Positions 15,539 through 23,107 of a stretch of 23,227 nt of DNA are shown here, in pieces. Positions within the stretch are counted from its first letter, which is position 1. The number at the start of each line of letters is the position of its first letter. The position numbers and the translations under genes were made by a program. Source of the stretch: Eshraghiella sp964405265 (lineage in GTDB: Bacteria; Bacillota; Clostridia; Lachnospirales; Lachnospiraceae); the NCBI GenBank assembly GCA_964405265.1, contig CAYONC010000020.1, positions 1 to 23,227 of the forward strand, in the 5' to 3' direction. The notes beneath the pieces are model-generated. The model had not been told where the DNA came from, ran no database searches, and saw only the letters and a list, made by a program, of their open reading frames with translations.

Positions 15539-15572
15539 GGCTACTTAGAATACTGAAAAAGAGGACAATATA

Positions 15573-16382
15573 ATGAAATATAAATTACTGGCATTTGACA
15601 TTGACGGAACACTGACCAATTCGGATAAGGTTATAACACCTGCAACAAGGGAGGCTGTGTTTAAGGCAATGGAGAAGGGATGCAGGGTTGCGATAGCATC
15701 CGGACGTCCGGTGCAGGGTATAGTTAAGATTGCCGAAGAACTGAAGCTGTCAGAATATGACGGATATATTCTGGCACTTAACGGAGGAAAGGTGATATCA
15801 TGCAGAGACGGCAGTGTACTCCATGATGTTAAAATACCAATGGAATATTATGAAGAGATTTATAATCTTTCAGAGAAATATAAAACGACACTTATGACAT
15901 ATGAAGGCAATGACGTAATAGCAGAGAACCTTGCGAGCAGGTATATTGATGTTGAAGCAGGCATTAACGGTCTTGGAAAGAAGAAGGTTGACAATCTGTT
16001 AAAAAGTCTTACCTTTGAGGTTAATAAATTTCTTATGCTTGAAGACGGTGATTATCTTGCCGAAGTGGAAAAACGTGTATATGACCGGCTTCATGACAGA
16101 CTGGATGTATACCGCTCAGAGCCTTTTTTTCTTGAAATACTTCCAAAAGGCATCAATAAAGCCGCCGCACTTGAAAAGATGACGGAGGTAACGGGCATTA
16201 AGAGGGAAGAAATTATGGCATTCGGAGACGGCTATAATGATTTGTCAATGATAAGATACGCCGGCTTTGGCGTGGCAATGGGAAATGCCAGGGACATTGT
16301 TATTGAAAATGCGGATTATACGGCAAAAAGCAATGATGAAGACGGTATTGCAGAGGTTTTGAAAAAATTTGTGCTGGACTAA
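15573..16382 (+). CDS. Cof-type HAD-IIB family phosphatase
   Basis: The 269-residue protein is a haloacid dehalogenase superfamily phosphatase with the C2B cap of the Cof/YidA group. Motif I is DIDGT (catalytic D9 and D11), SGRP gives motif II, a lysine in LPKGINK gives motif III, and GDGYND (218-223) gives motif IV with metal-binding acids. Such enzymes remove phosphate from sugar phosphates, flavin or pyridoxal phosphate; the substrate is not predictable. AAAGAGGAC precedes the ATG. The yerC-like gene follows after about 50 bases. Confidence 0.92.
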   Translation: MKYKLLAFDIDGTLTNSDKVITPATREAVFKAMEKGCRVAIASGRPVQGIVKIAEELKLSEYDGYILALNGGKVISCRDGSVLHDVKIPMEYYEEIYNLSEKYKTTLMTYEGNDVIAENLASRYIDVEAGINGLGKKKVDNLLKSLTFEVNKFLMLEDGDYLAEVEKRVYDRLHDRLDVYRSEPFFLEILPKGINKAAALEKMTEVTGIKREEIMAFGDGYNDLSMIRYAGFGVAMGNARDIVIENADYTAKSNDEDGIAEVLKKFVLD

Positions 16383-16408
16383 CATACTTTAGTGTGTTAA
16401 ACTATACT
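16381..16408 (+). promoter_or_regulatory. Dyad and possible promoter ahead of the TrpR-like gene
   Basis: AACATAC (16381-16387) and GTGTGTT (16392-16398) form a 7-bp dyad around TTTA, with one G-U pair. TATACT at 16403-16408 is a plausible -10, but the -35 (about CTAACA at 16379) is weak and overlaps the stop of the HAD gene. The dyad lies where a repressor would block the promoter, so autoregulation is possible but unproven. Confidence 0.4.
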
Positions 16409-16433
16409 GGTAAGAACAGAGAGGTGACGGCAC

Positions 16434-16721
16434 ATGAGCAAGAATATTAAAACTGAAGAAATGAATAAGCTGTTTGATGCAATATTAAGTCTTAAGAACA
16501 GGAACGAGTGCTATGCTTTTTTTGAAGATATATGTACGATTAATGAGCTTGTTGCCCTGTCTCAGAGGCTTGAAGTTGCCAAGAGACTTATAAATGACAA
16601 GACATATATTGAGATAGCAGAAGAGACAGGAGCAAGCACTGCAACGATCAGCAGGGTCAGCCGTGCACTTAACTATGGAAATGACGGATACAGGCTTGTA
16701 TATGAAAGAGTTAATAAATAG
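16434..16721 (+). CDS. YerC/YecD-type TrpR-like DNA-binding protein
   Basis: The 95-residue protein matches the small Trp-repressor-superfamily proteins of Firmicutes known as YerC or YecD. FFEDICTINELVALSQRLEVAKRL forms the helical core, and YIEIAEETGASTATISRVSRAL is a clear helix-turn-helix. It should bind DNA as a dimer. Although related in fold to TrpR, this group is not shown to be a tryptophan repressor, and the regulated genes are not established. In many Firmicutes such genes sit beside pcrA; here pcrA is two genes downstream, beyond pspA. GAGAGGTGACGG precedes the ATG. Confidence 0.9.
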   Translation: MSKNIKTEEMNKLFDAILSLKNRNECYAFFEDICTINELVALSQRLEVAKRLINDKTYIEIAEETGASTATISRVSRALNYGNDGYRLVYERVNK

Positions 16722-16723
16722 TA

Positions 16724-16752
16724 GTGACATTTAAAAAAAAATAATGTATAAT
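16724..16752 (+). promoter_or_regulatory. SigA promoter for pspA
   Basis: GTGACA at 16724-16729 and a perfect TATAAT at 16747-16752 are exactly 17 bases apart, about 40 bases ahead of the start. No sigma-54 type GG-N10-GC element, which drives pspA in proteobacteria, is seen. Confidence 0.75.
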
Positions 16753-16791
16753 TAACAGCGAACAATTAATTCGTATGCGGAGGTATGATTT

Positions 16792-17469
16792 ATGGGAATT
16801 ATTGCAAGATTTAAAGACATTATGTCTTCTAACATTAATTCATGGCTTGATAAGATGGAAGATCCTGAGAAGATGATAGATCAGTATCTTAGAAATCTTA
16901 CCAAGGACCTTGCCGAGGTCAAGAAGGAAACGGCTTCTGTCATGGCTGATGAGCAGCGTACCAAGAGAGAACTTGATGAATGTACGGCAGAAGTAGAACA
17001 GCTTCAGAAATATGCGGAGAAGGCAGTGCTCGCAGGAAATGATGATGATGCAAGGAAGTTTATCGAGCAGAAACAGCTTATGACTACCAAGCAGCAGTCA
17101 CTGCAGCAGACTTATGCGCTTGCGGCAGACAATGCCAATAAGATGAGACAGATGCATGATAAGCTTGTTAATGACATTAATGAGCTGAATTCAAGAAGAG
17201 ATACCATTAAGGCCAAGGTTAAGATAGCCAAGGCACAGCAGACGGTTAACAAGATAGGTGCAAGTGTTGCCGGAGCAGAGAAGAATCTTTCTGCTTTTGA
17301 CAGAATGGAAGCCAAGGCTGACAAGATGCTGGATGAAGCCAATGCAATGGCTGAACTTAATCAGGCAGGCGATGCGGTTCAGGTAGAGGACCTTAAGGAT
17401 AAGTACACTGTATCATCGCCGGCGGTGGATGATGAGCTTGCAGCGATTAAGGCTAAGATGGGAATGTAA
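16792..17469 (+). CDS. PspA/IM30 family envelope-stress protein
   Basis: The 225-residue product is a member of the PspA/IM30/Vipp1 (ESCRT-III-like) family, which coats and stabilises the inner face of the membrane. It starts with the amphipathic segment MGIIARFKDIMSSNINSWLDKMEDP. The long charged helical hairpin of residues 25-190 is rich in Lys, Glu and Gln, with an AGNDDDARKFIEQK segment between the coiled-coil arms. The tail ends VDDELAAIKAKMGM. GGAGG precedes the ATG. No PspB/PspC or LiaFSR partners are adjacent, and it has its own promoter and terminator, so it appears to be a single-gene unit. Confidence 0.92.
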   Translation: MGIIARFKDIMSSNINSWLDKMEDPEKMIDQYLRNLTKDLAEVKKETASVMADEQRTKRELDECTAEVEQLQKYAEKAVLAGNDDDARKFIEQKQLMTTKQQSLQQTYALAADNANKMRQMHDKLVNDINELNSRRDTIKAKVKIAKAQQTVNKIGASVAGAEKNLSAFDRMEAKADKMLDEANAMAELNQAGDAVQVEDLKDKYTVSSPAVDDELAAIKAKMGM

Positions 17470-17494
17470 TCCCGTAACAATACATTGATGATTT

Positions 17495-17525
17495 AAGGGA
17501 ATGTCTTTCCGACATTCCCTTTTTT
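17495..17525 (+). terminator. Intrinsic terminator after pspA
   Basis: AAGGGAATGTC (17495-17505) pairs perfectly with GACATTCCCTT (17511-17521) around TTTCC, followed by T up to 17525. It lies only 25 bases before the pcrA start, leaving no clear space for a separate pcrA promoter; partial read-through may supply pcrA. Confidence 0.92.
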
Positions 17526-17549
17526 ACTCTGAAAATGAGGTAATATAAA

Positions 17550-19796
17550 ATGAACGGTTATGAACAACTGAATGAACGTCAGCAGGAAGGGGTATTTACA
17601 ACTGAAGGACCGGTTCTTATTCTGGCGGGAGCAGGAAGTGGCAAGACAGGCGTAATTACGCACAGAATAGCACATCTTATTGAAGACAACGGAGTTAATC
17701 CGTATAATATTCTTGCCATCACATTTACCAACAAGGCTGCCAAGGAAATGAGAGAGAGAGTAGACAGTCTTGTCGGCATTGGAGCTGATGCCGCATGGAT
17801 TATGACATTTCATGCCGCATGTGTAAGAATACTGAGACGGTACATAGACAGACTCGGATATGCGAATAATTTTACAATATATGACACGGATGACCAGAAG
17901 AATATCATAAAAGACATATGCAAAAGAATGAATATTGATACAAAGCAATATAAGGAAAAAACCATTCTGTCCAAAATTTCATCTGCCAAGGATAATCTTA
18001 CGGGACCGGATGAAATGTATCAGACTTCGGGCAATAATTACATATCCATGAAAATTGCAGATATATACAGGGCATATCAGGAACAGCTTAAGAAAAATAA
18101 TGCGCTGGATTTTGATGACATAATCTGTCTTACCGTTAAACTGTTTGAAGAAGATGCGGAAGTACTGGAGTATTACAGAAAAAGGTTCCGTTACATCATG
18201 GTTGATGAATATCAGGATACCAATACGGCACAGTTCAGTCTGATTAAGCTTCTTGCAGGTGCTGATGGTAATTTATGCGTCGTCGGTGATGATGACCAGT
18301 CCATATATAAATTCAGGGGTGCCAACATAATGAACATCCTGAATTTTGAAGAGTATTTTAATAACGTGAGGGTTATAAAGCTTGAACAGAATTACCGTTC
18401 CACACAGAATATACTTGATGCGGCGAATGCAGTGATAAGCAATAACAGCGGACGTAAGGCAAAAAAGCTGTGGACTGCCGGAGCTGACGGAGAAAAAGTC
18501 ATTTATAACATATATGAAAACGGTTATGAAGAGGCGTCAGGCATAGCAGATGATATTCTTACGGGAATCCGCGAAGGAGGAGAGTATAATGACTATGCGG
18601 TTTTATACAGAACCAATGCACAGTCACGTGCATTGGAGGAAAAACTCCTTGAAAAAAATATACCATATAAAATATACGGGGGAATTAATTTCTATTCAAG
18701 AAAAGAGATAAAGGATATACTTGCGTATCTGAAGACGATTGACAATGCCATGGATGACCTTGCGGTAAAAAGGGTTATAAATGTACCTAAAAGAGGTATA
18801 GGAGCAACTACCATGGAACGCATATCGCTTTACGCTGCAAAGAAGGATATTACGTTTTATGAAGCCCTGAAATATGCCGGTGAAACAGGAATTACAAGGA
18901 ATGCATCCGAAAAAATCAAATCTTTTGTAATACTTATAGAAGCATTGAGGGCAAAGAGCGGATTTATGGCGGTTGACCGTCTTATCAGGGAAATAATTGA
19001 GTGTACCGGATATTATGAATATCTGGACAACGAAGCGGCAACGGATGAAGAAGCCGCAGAACGTAAGGATAATATCGAGGAGCTTATATCTAAGGCAGTT
19101 CTGTATTCTGAGAACACGGAAAATCCGCAGCTTGGCGGCTTCCTTGAGGAAGTGGCGCTGGTTGCTGACATTGACAGCCTTGACGAGACTGATAACAGGG
19201 TATCGCTTATGACAATACACAGCGCTAAGGGACTTGAATTTCCGGTTGTATTTCTTGCAGGAATGGAAGAAGGACTTTTTCCGGGATACATGAGCATATC
19301 AACAGGTGATGAAAGCGATATTGAAGAAGAAAGGCGTCTCTGTTATGTCGGGATAACAAGAGCAAAAAGACAGCTGATACTGACTGCAGCCAGACTCCGT
19401 ATGCTGCATGGAGAAATGCGTATGAACAGAACGTCAAGGTTCGTCCGTGAAATTCCGGACGAATATCTTGAGGAAAATGCACATCAGGGAAAAAGAAGGG
19501 TGACGCTGTCCGAGGATGACCATATGAAGCTGCCGCCGAGAAAAGCAGGACAGCCGGTATTTTCATCGTTTCAGAAAGATGCCATGAAGTCCGGCGTTTT
19601 TGATAAAAAAACGACAGGAATAAATGGAGGAACCCCGGGGTATGATGTAGGTGACAGGGTTAAACACGTAAAATTTAATGAGGGAACCGTTCTTGAAATA
19701 AAGGATGGAGGCAGGGATTACGAGGTTACGGTTAATTTTGACGGTGCCGGTGTACGGAAAATGTTCGCATCCTTTGCAAATCTTATTAAAATATAA
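17550..19796 (+). CDS. pcrA: ATP-dependent DNA helicase PcrA (UvrD family)
   Basis: PcrA is the superfamily 1A 3'-to-5' helicase used in nucleotide excision repair, removal of stalled RNA polymerase and plasmid replication. The 748-residue protein has Walker A AGAGSGKT (26-33), TFTNKAA (motif Ia), DEYQDT (219-224, motif II), GDDDQSIYKFRGA (motif III), QNYRST (280-285, motif IV), VSLMTIHSAKGLEF (motif V) and YVGITRAK (motif VI). A C-terminal Tudor-like region (YDVGDRVKHVKFNEGTVLEI to the end) is the part that binds RNA polymerase in Bacillus-type PcrA. Length and order fit PcrA rather than RecB or Rep. GAGGT precedes the ATG. RlmD, which often follows repair genes in Clostridia, lies two small genes downstream. 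Confidence 0.96.
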   Translation: MNGYEQLNERQQEGVFTTEGPVLILAGAGSGKTGVITHRIAHLIEDNGVNPYNILAITFTNKAAKEMRERVDSLVGIGADAAWIMTFHAACVRILRRYIDRLGYANNFTIYDTDDQKNIIKDICKRMNIDTKQYKEKTILSKISSAKDNLTGPDEMYQTSGNNYISMKIADIYRAYQEQLKKNNALDFDDIICLTVKLFEEDAEVLEYYRKRFRYIMVDEYQDTNTAQFSLIKLLAGADGNLCVVGDDDQSIYKFRGANIMNILNFEEYFNNVRVIKLEQNYRSTQNILDAANAVISNNSGRKAKKLWTAGADGEKVIYNIYENGYEEASGIADDILTGIREGGEYNDYAVLYRTNAQSRALEEKLLEKNIPYKIYGGINFYSRKEIKDILAYLKTIDNAMDDLAVKRVINVPKRGIGATTMERISLYAAKKDITFYEALKYAGETGITRNASEKIKSFVILIEALRAKSGFMAVDRLIREIIECTGYYEYLDNEAATDEEAAERKDNIEELISKAVLYSENTENPQLGGFLEEVALVADIDSLDETDNRVSLMTIHSAKGLEFPVVFLAGMEEGLFPGYMSISTGDESDIEEERRLCYVGITRAKRQLILTAARLRMLHGEMRMNRTSRFVREIPDEYLEENAHQGKRRVTLSEDDHMKLPPRKAGQPVFSSFQKDAMKSGVFDKKTTGINGGTPGYDVGDRVKHVKFNEGTVLEIKDGGRDYEVTVNFDGAGVRKMFASFANLIKI

Positions 19797-19802
19797 TTAT
19801 TA

Positions 19803-19831
19803 TTGAAAAAAATAGTTATTAGTGTTAAAAT
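19803..19831 (+). promoter_or_regulatory. SigA-type promoter for a small membrane protein gene
   Basis: TTGAAA at 19803-19808 and TAAAAT at 19826-19831 are 17 bases apart, starting seven bases after the pcrA stop. Confidence 0.6.
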
Positions 19832-19865
19832 GTTGCTATATAATATAGGAGAAAGGACGTATAAT

Positions 19866-20039
19866 ATGACGGAACAGAAAAGCAAGAACAAAGCATTGAA
19901 GATTTTTGCCATAATCGGAGTGATTGCGGCAGTAGCCGGTGCGGTATTTGCACTTTACAGATATTTTAAGCCTGATTATCTTGAAGATTATGAAGATGAT
20001 TTTGATGAAGATTATGAAGGCGATATCGACGAAGAATAA
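19866..20039 (+). CDS. Small single-pass membrane protein with acidic tail
   Basis: The ATG at 19866 follows AGGAGAAAGG at a good distance, although the open frame extends back to 19803, which is the promoter. The 57-residue product has a basic N-terminus (EQKSKNKALK), one membrane helix (about 12-31, IFAIIGVIAAVAGAVFALY) and a C-terminal tail of about 20 residues in which more than half are Asp or Glu, with Tyr spacing. Basic-in orientation would place the acidic tail outside. No family is recognised. It has its own promoter and a strong terminator, so it is expressed as a single unit. Confidence 0.7.
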   Translation: MTEQKSKNKALKIFAIIGVIAAVAGAVFALYRYFKPDYLEDYEDDFDEDYEGDIDEE

Positions 20040-20050
20040 TTTTTATTTTG

Positions 20051-20078
20051 AAAGGCGGGGCATTAATCCCCGCCTTTT
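20051..20078 (+). terminator. Intrinsic terminator after the 57-aa gene
   Basis: AAAGGCGGGG (20051-20060) pairs perfectly with CCCCGCCTTT (20068-20077) around a 7-base loop, followed by a short T-rich stretch. The A-rich left flank suggests it may also work in reverse. Confidence 0.85.
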
Positions 20079-20122
20079 ATACTTTTATCTGAATTGTAAG
20101 ACATAGACGGACAGGAGGCACT

Positions 20123-20506
20123 ATGAACCGCAGGGCAAAATATCAGTTAATCGGATTGATAACAGGTTTAATAATGTTGGCAGCCGGTGTTTTTATATTT
20201 GCATCAGGGACAAGCATCGAATCCGGATTTTTAGGCAGGGGAGCTTCATGGGCTCCGTGGAAGGTAATACTTGTTCTGTTGCCGTTAACCGCCGGAACGG
20301 TAATGATGATTATAAAACCGGAATTTAAAGTTTCACGAATTATTGCAGTATCCGGAGCTTTACTGGTTGTAATTGTTTTTATGGCGGATCTGACAATTAT
20401 TATAAAGAAAGATTTTAATCCTGCCGGACTTGTGGCAGGAAGCATTTTACTCATAGGCGGTGCGGCAGTCTGCCTGACATCGCTTTTTATCAAAAAAAAG
20501 AAATAG
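20123..20506 (+). CDS. Four-helix membrane protein, unknown function
   Basis: The 127-residue product has four predicted membrane helices (about 9-28, 46-65, 73-93 and 100-121). A GASWAPWK segment lies between the first two and the C-terminus is very basic (IKKKK), pointing to N-in, C-in topology. GGACAGGAGG precedes the ATG. It is followed after 13 bases by rlmD and is probably cotranscribed with it; a promoter between 20079 and 20122 was not identified. No family recognised. Confidence 0.75.
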   Translation: MNRRAKYQLIGLITGLIMLAAGVFIFASGTSIESGFLGRGASWAPWKVILVLLPLTAGTVMMIIKPEFKVSRIIAVSGALLVVIVFMADLTIIIKKDFNPAGLVAGSILLIGGAAVCLTSLFIKKKK

Positions 20507-20519
20507 AAGAGGTATATTA

Positions 20520-22154
20520 ATGAAAAAGGGTATGATTTATGAAGGCATCGTGAAAAAAGTTGATTTTCCCAACAGGGGAACAGTGGTATGTGATGAGGGA
20601 GAGGCTGTTGTAAAAGATGTCATAACCGGACAGAGGGTTACATTCATGGTAACAAAAAAAAGAAATGGCAGATGCGAGGGGCGTCTTATTAATGTGACAG
20701 AGAAATCATCCCTGGAAAATGCGGAGCAACAGTGCAGGCATTTCGGAGAGTGCGGCGGATGCACATACCGGAGTATGGGATATGATGAACAACTGAGGAT
20801 GAAAGAGGTCCAGGTACACAAAATTATCGATAATGTGTGCACTGATTATGAATTCATGGGAATATCAGGAAGTCCGATTCAGGACGGATACCGTAATAAA
20901 ATGGAGTTTACGTTTGGTGATGAGGTAAAAAACGGACCTCTTGCACTTGGTATGCATAAAAAAGGCAGTTTTTATGATATTGTAACGGTTTCCGGCTGCC
21001 TGAACGTGGATGGGGATTACCGGAAAATTATAAGAGCAACCGTTGATTTTTTTGAAGCTGAACACCTTCCGTTTTATCATAAGCTTTCCCACGAGGGATT
21101 TTTAAGAAATCTGCTTGTGCGTAAAGGTACAAAAACGGGTGAAATTCTTATTGACATAATAACCACGTCTACGATTGAGTATGATTTTACAAAATATGCG
21201 GATATGCTGAACGGCATTATATATGATGGAACCATTGCCGGTATTCTTCATACTGTTAACGATTCAGTGGCAGATGCCGTGATAAATCAGGGTACGTCAG
21301 TAATATACGGCAGGGATTATATATATGAGGAAATTCTCGGGCTTCGTTTTAAAATAACTCCCTTCTCCTTTTTTCAGACAAATTCAAGAGGAGCGGAGGT
21401 ACTGTATTCAATAGCAAGGGATTTCGCCGGAGACACGGCGGATAAGGTTATTTTTGACCTTTACAGCGGTACGGGAACCATTGCCCAGATTCTTGCTCCT
21501 GTGGCAAAGAAGGTTGTCGGTGTGGAAATTGTCGCCGAGGCCGTTGAAGCTGCAAAGGTTAACGCAGCACTTAACGGACTTGAAAATTGTGAGTTTATTG
21601 CAGGCGATGTCCTGGAGGCAATAGATAACCTTACCGACAAGCCTGACATGATAATTTTAGATCCGCCACGTGAAGGCATTCACCCTAAGGCTATTGAAAA
21701 GATAGCGGATTACGGAGTTGATACGATTGTATATGTTTCATGCAAACCTACAAGCCTTGCAAGGGATATTGTCATATTTGAGGCGAGAGGATATAAGGTA
21801 ATAAAGGCTGCATGTGTGGATATGTTCCCTGGAACGTATCATGTGGAGACGGTTGTTAAGTTGGTTAGAAAAAAGCCGGATGCATATATTGACATTACAG
21901 TTGATATGGATGAGTTGGATTTAACATCTTCCGAAGCAAAGGCAACCTATCAAAAAATTAAAGATTACATTCTTGAAAAGCATAATGTAAAAGTTTCATC
22001 TTTATATATTGCACAAGTGAAACAAGAATACGGAATTATCGAAAGGGATTGCTATAATAAATCAAATGTTGAAAACGCGAAACAGCCGAAATGCCCACCT
22101 GAAAAGAAAGTTTTGATTGAAGAAGCATTGCGACATTTTAAGATGATTTCATAA
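20520..22154 (+). CDS. rlmD: 23S rRNA (uracil-5-)-methyltransferase RlmD/RlmCD type with C-terminal extension
   Basis: The enzyme methylates C5 of a uridine in 23S rRNA. The 544-residue protein has an N-terminal TRAM-like RNA-binding part (1-60). Iron-sulfur cysteines are C72, C78 and C81 (CRHFGECGGC) and C160. The SAM-binding core is FDLYSGTGT, with DPPREG at 381-386 and the catalytic C408 in SCKPTS. The normal family ends at the HVETVVKL segment (about residue 447). Here another 90 residues follow (about 454-544), containing ATYQKIKDYILEKHNVKVSSLYIA and a KQPKCPPEKK segment. I recall this tail from other Firmicutes RlmD proteins. Gln codons change from almost all CAG in the body to mostly CAA in the tail, matching the mobile genes downstream. 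Which uridine(s) it targets is not known. Confidence 0.92.
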   Translation: MKKGMIYEGIVKKVDFPNRGTVVCDEGEAVVKDVITGQRVTFMVTKKRNGRCEGRLINVTEKSSLENAEQQCRHFGECGGCTYRSMGYDEQLRMKEVQVHKIIDNVCTDYEFMGISGSPIQDGYRNKMEFTFGDEVKNGPLALGMHKKGSFYDIVTVSGCLNVDGDYRKIIRATVDFFEAEHLPFYHKLSHEGFLRNLLVRKGTKTGEILIDIITTSTIEYDFTKYADMLNGIIYDGTIAGILHTVNDSVADAVINQGTSVIYGRDYIYEEILGLRFKITPFSFFQTNSRGAEVLYSIARDFAGDTADKVIFDLYSGTGTIAQILAPVAKKVVGVEIVAEAVEAAKVNAALNGLENCEFIAGDVLEAIDNLTDKPDMIILDPPREGIHPKAIEKIADYGVDTIVYVSCKPTSLARDIVIFEARGYKVIKAACVDMFPGTYHVETVVKLVRKKPDAYIDITVDMDELDLTSSEAKATYQKIKDYILEKHNVKVSSLYIAQVKQEYGIIERDCYNKSNVENAKQPKCPPEKKVLIEEALRHFKMIS

Positions 22155-22172
22155 GAATATGGAGGCAGGTAA

Positions 22173-23036
22173 ATGAGCAAACTGATAGCAAAAGAATATA
22201 AAAGATTTGAAGACATTAAAAAAGTGCGTGAAGATGGTTCGGAATATTGGAGTGCAAGAGAACTTGCCTTGGCACTTGATTACACAAAATGGGAAAATTT
22301 TCATAAGGTAATAAAGCGTGCTATGATTGCCTGTGAAAATAGTGGACATACAATATACGAATGTTTTCCTGAGGTCAGGAAAACATCAAAAATGCCTAAA
22401 GGTGGATTTAAGAATTTAGTTGATTATGAATTGACGAGATATGCCTGCTACTTAATAGTGCAGAATGGTGACCCAAGAAAAGAAGTGATTGCATTGGGGC
22501 AAACATATTTTGCCATTCAAACATACCGTCAGGAAGTGGCAGACCATTTTAATGAATTAAGCGAAGATAATCGCCGTCTTGTTGTGCGAGGCGATATTAA
22601 ACAATGGAATCAAATGCTTGCTGAAACCGCACATAAAGCGGGTGTTATTACGAATGAAGAGTTTGCGATTTTTCAAAATGCCGGTTATATGGGTTTGTAT
22701 GGTGGACTTGATGTTGATGACATTCACGAGAGAAAAGGATTAGAAGTCGGGCAGAAAATATTAGATTATATGGGCAGTACCGAGTTAATTGCTAATCTAT
22801 TCCGTATTTCACAGACGGAAGAAAAACTTCGTAAAGATGCAGTAGAAGATGCAAAAACAGCAACATCAGTTCATTATTCTGTAGGTCGTGAAGTGAGAAC
22901 TGCCATCGAAAAAATCGGAGGAACAATGCCGGAAGATTTGCCGACGCCGGAAAAGAGCATTCAGCAAATAGAAAAAGAACAAATGGCAAGATTAAAGGAA
23001 AAGGCTAAAAATGGAAAATTGATGTTAGACGAATAA
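22173..23036 (+). CDS. dinD: DNA-damage-inducible protein D (DinD)
   Basis: The 287-residue product matches DinD. It has an N-terminal BRO/KilA-N-like fold (EYWSARELALALDYTKWENFHKVIKRA, about residues 23-50), PEVRKTSKMPKGG, VDYELTRYACYLIVQNGDPRK and YFAIQTYRQE, all typical of the family. A charged C-terminal region follows. The E. coli protein is SOS-induced and inhibits RecA filament activities such as strand exchange. Here no LexA-type operator was found upstream. GGAGG is eight bases before the ATG, 18 bases after the rlmD stop, so it may be read from the rlmD transcript. DinD is common in mobile elements, and the CAA-rich codon use fits transfer. Confidence 0.9.
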   Translation: MSKLIAKEYKRFEDIKKVREDGSEYWSARELALALDYTKWENFHKVIKRAMIACENSGHTIYECFPEVRKTSKMPKGGFKNLVDYELTRYACYLIVQNGDPRKEVIALGQTYFAIQTYRQEVADHFNELSEDNRRLVVRGDIKQWNQMLAETAHKAGVITNEEFAIFQNAGYMGLYGGLDVDDIHERKGLEVGQKILDYMGSTELIANLFRISQTEEKLRKDAVEDAKTATSVHYSVGREVRTAIEKIGGTMPEDLPTPEKSIQQIEKEQMARLKEKAKNGKLMLDE

Positions 23037-23055
23037 TTCACACATTGGTATAATT

Positions 23056-23107
23056 AAAAATCCTTCTGTAAAATGATAACAAATCAAATTACAGGAGGAT
23101 TTTTTTT
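23056..23107 (+). terminator. Terminator-like hairpin that also covers the tnpV ribosome binding site
   Basis: A 16-bp stem with one G-U pair (23056-23071 with 23089-23104), a 17-base A-rich loop and a T run to 23107 make an intrinsic terminator for dinD. The right arm contains the AGGAGG that serves tnpV, whose ATG is at 23108, so the fold would also hide that ribosome binding site. Confidence 0.8.

Noticed and set aside
18696..19220. Minus-strand open frame of 174 codons inside pcrA
   Set aside because: PcrA motifs run continuously through this region on the plus strand; the reverse frame has no supporting features.
22000..22172. A LexA operator upstream of dinD
   Set aside because: No GAAC-N4-GTTC type dyad is present; sequences such as GTTGAAAACGCG only resemble half-sites.
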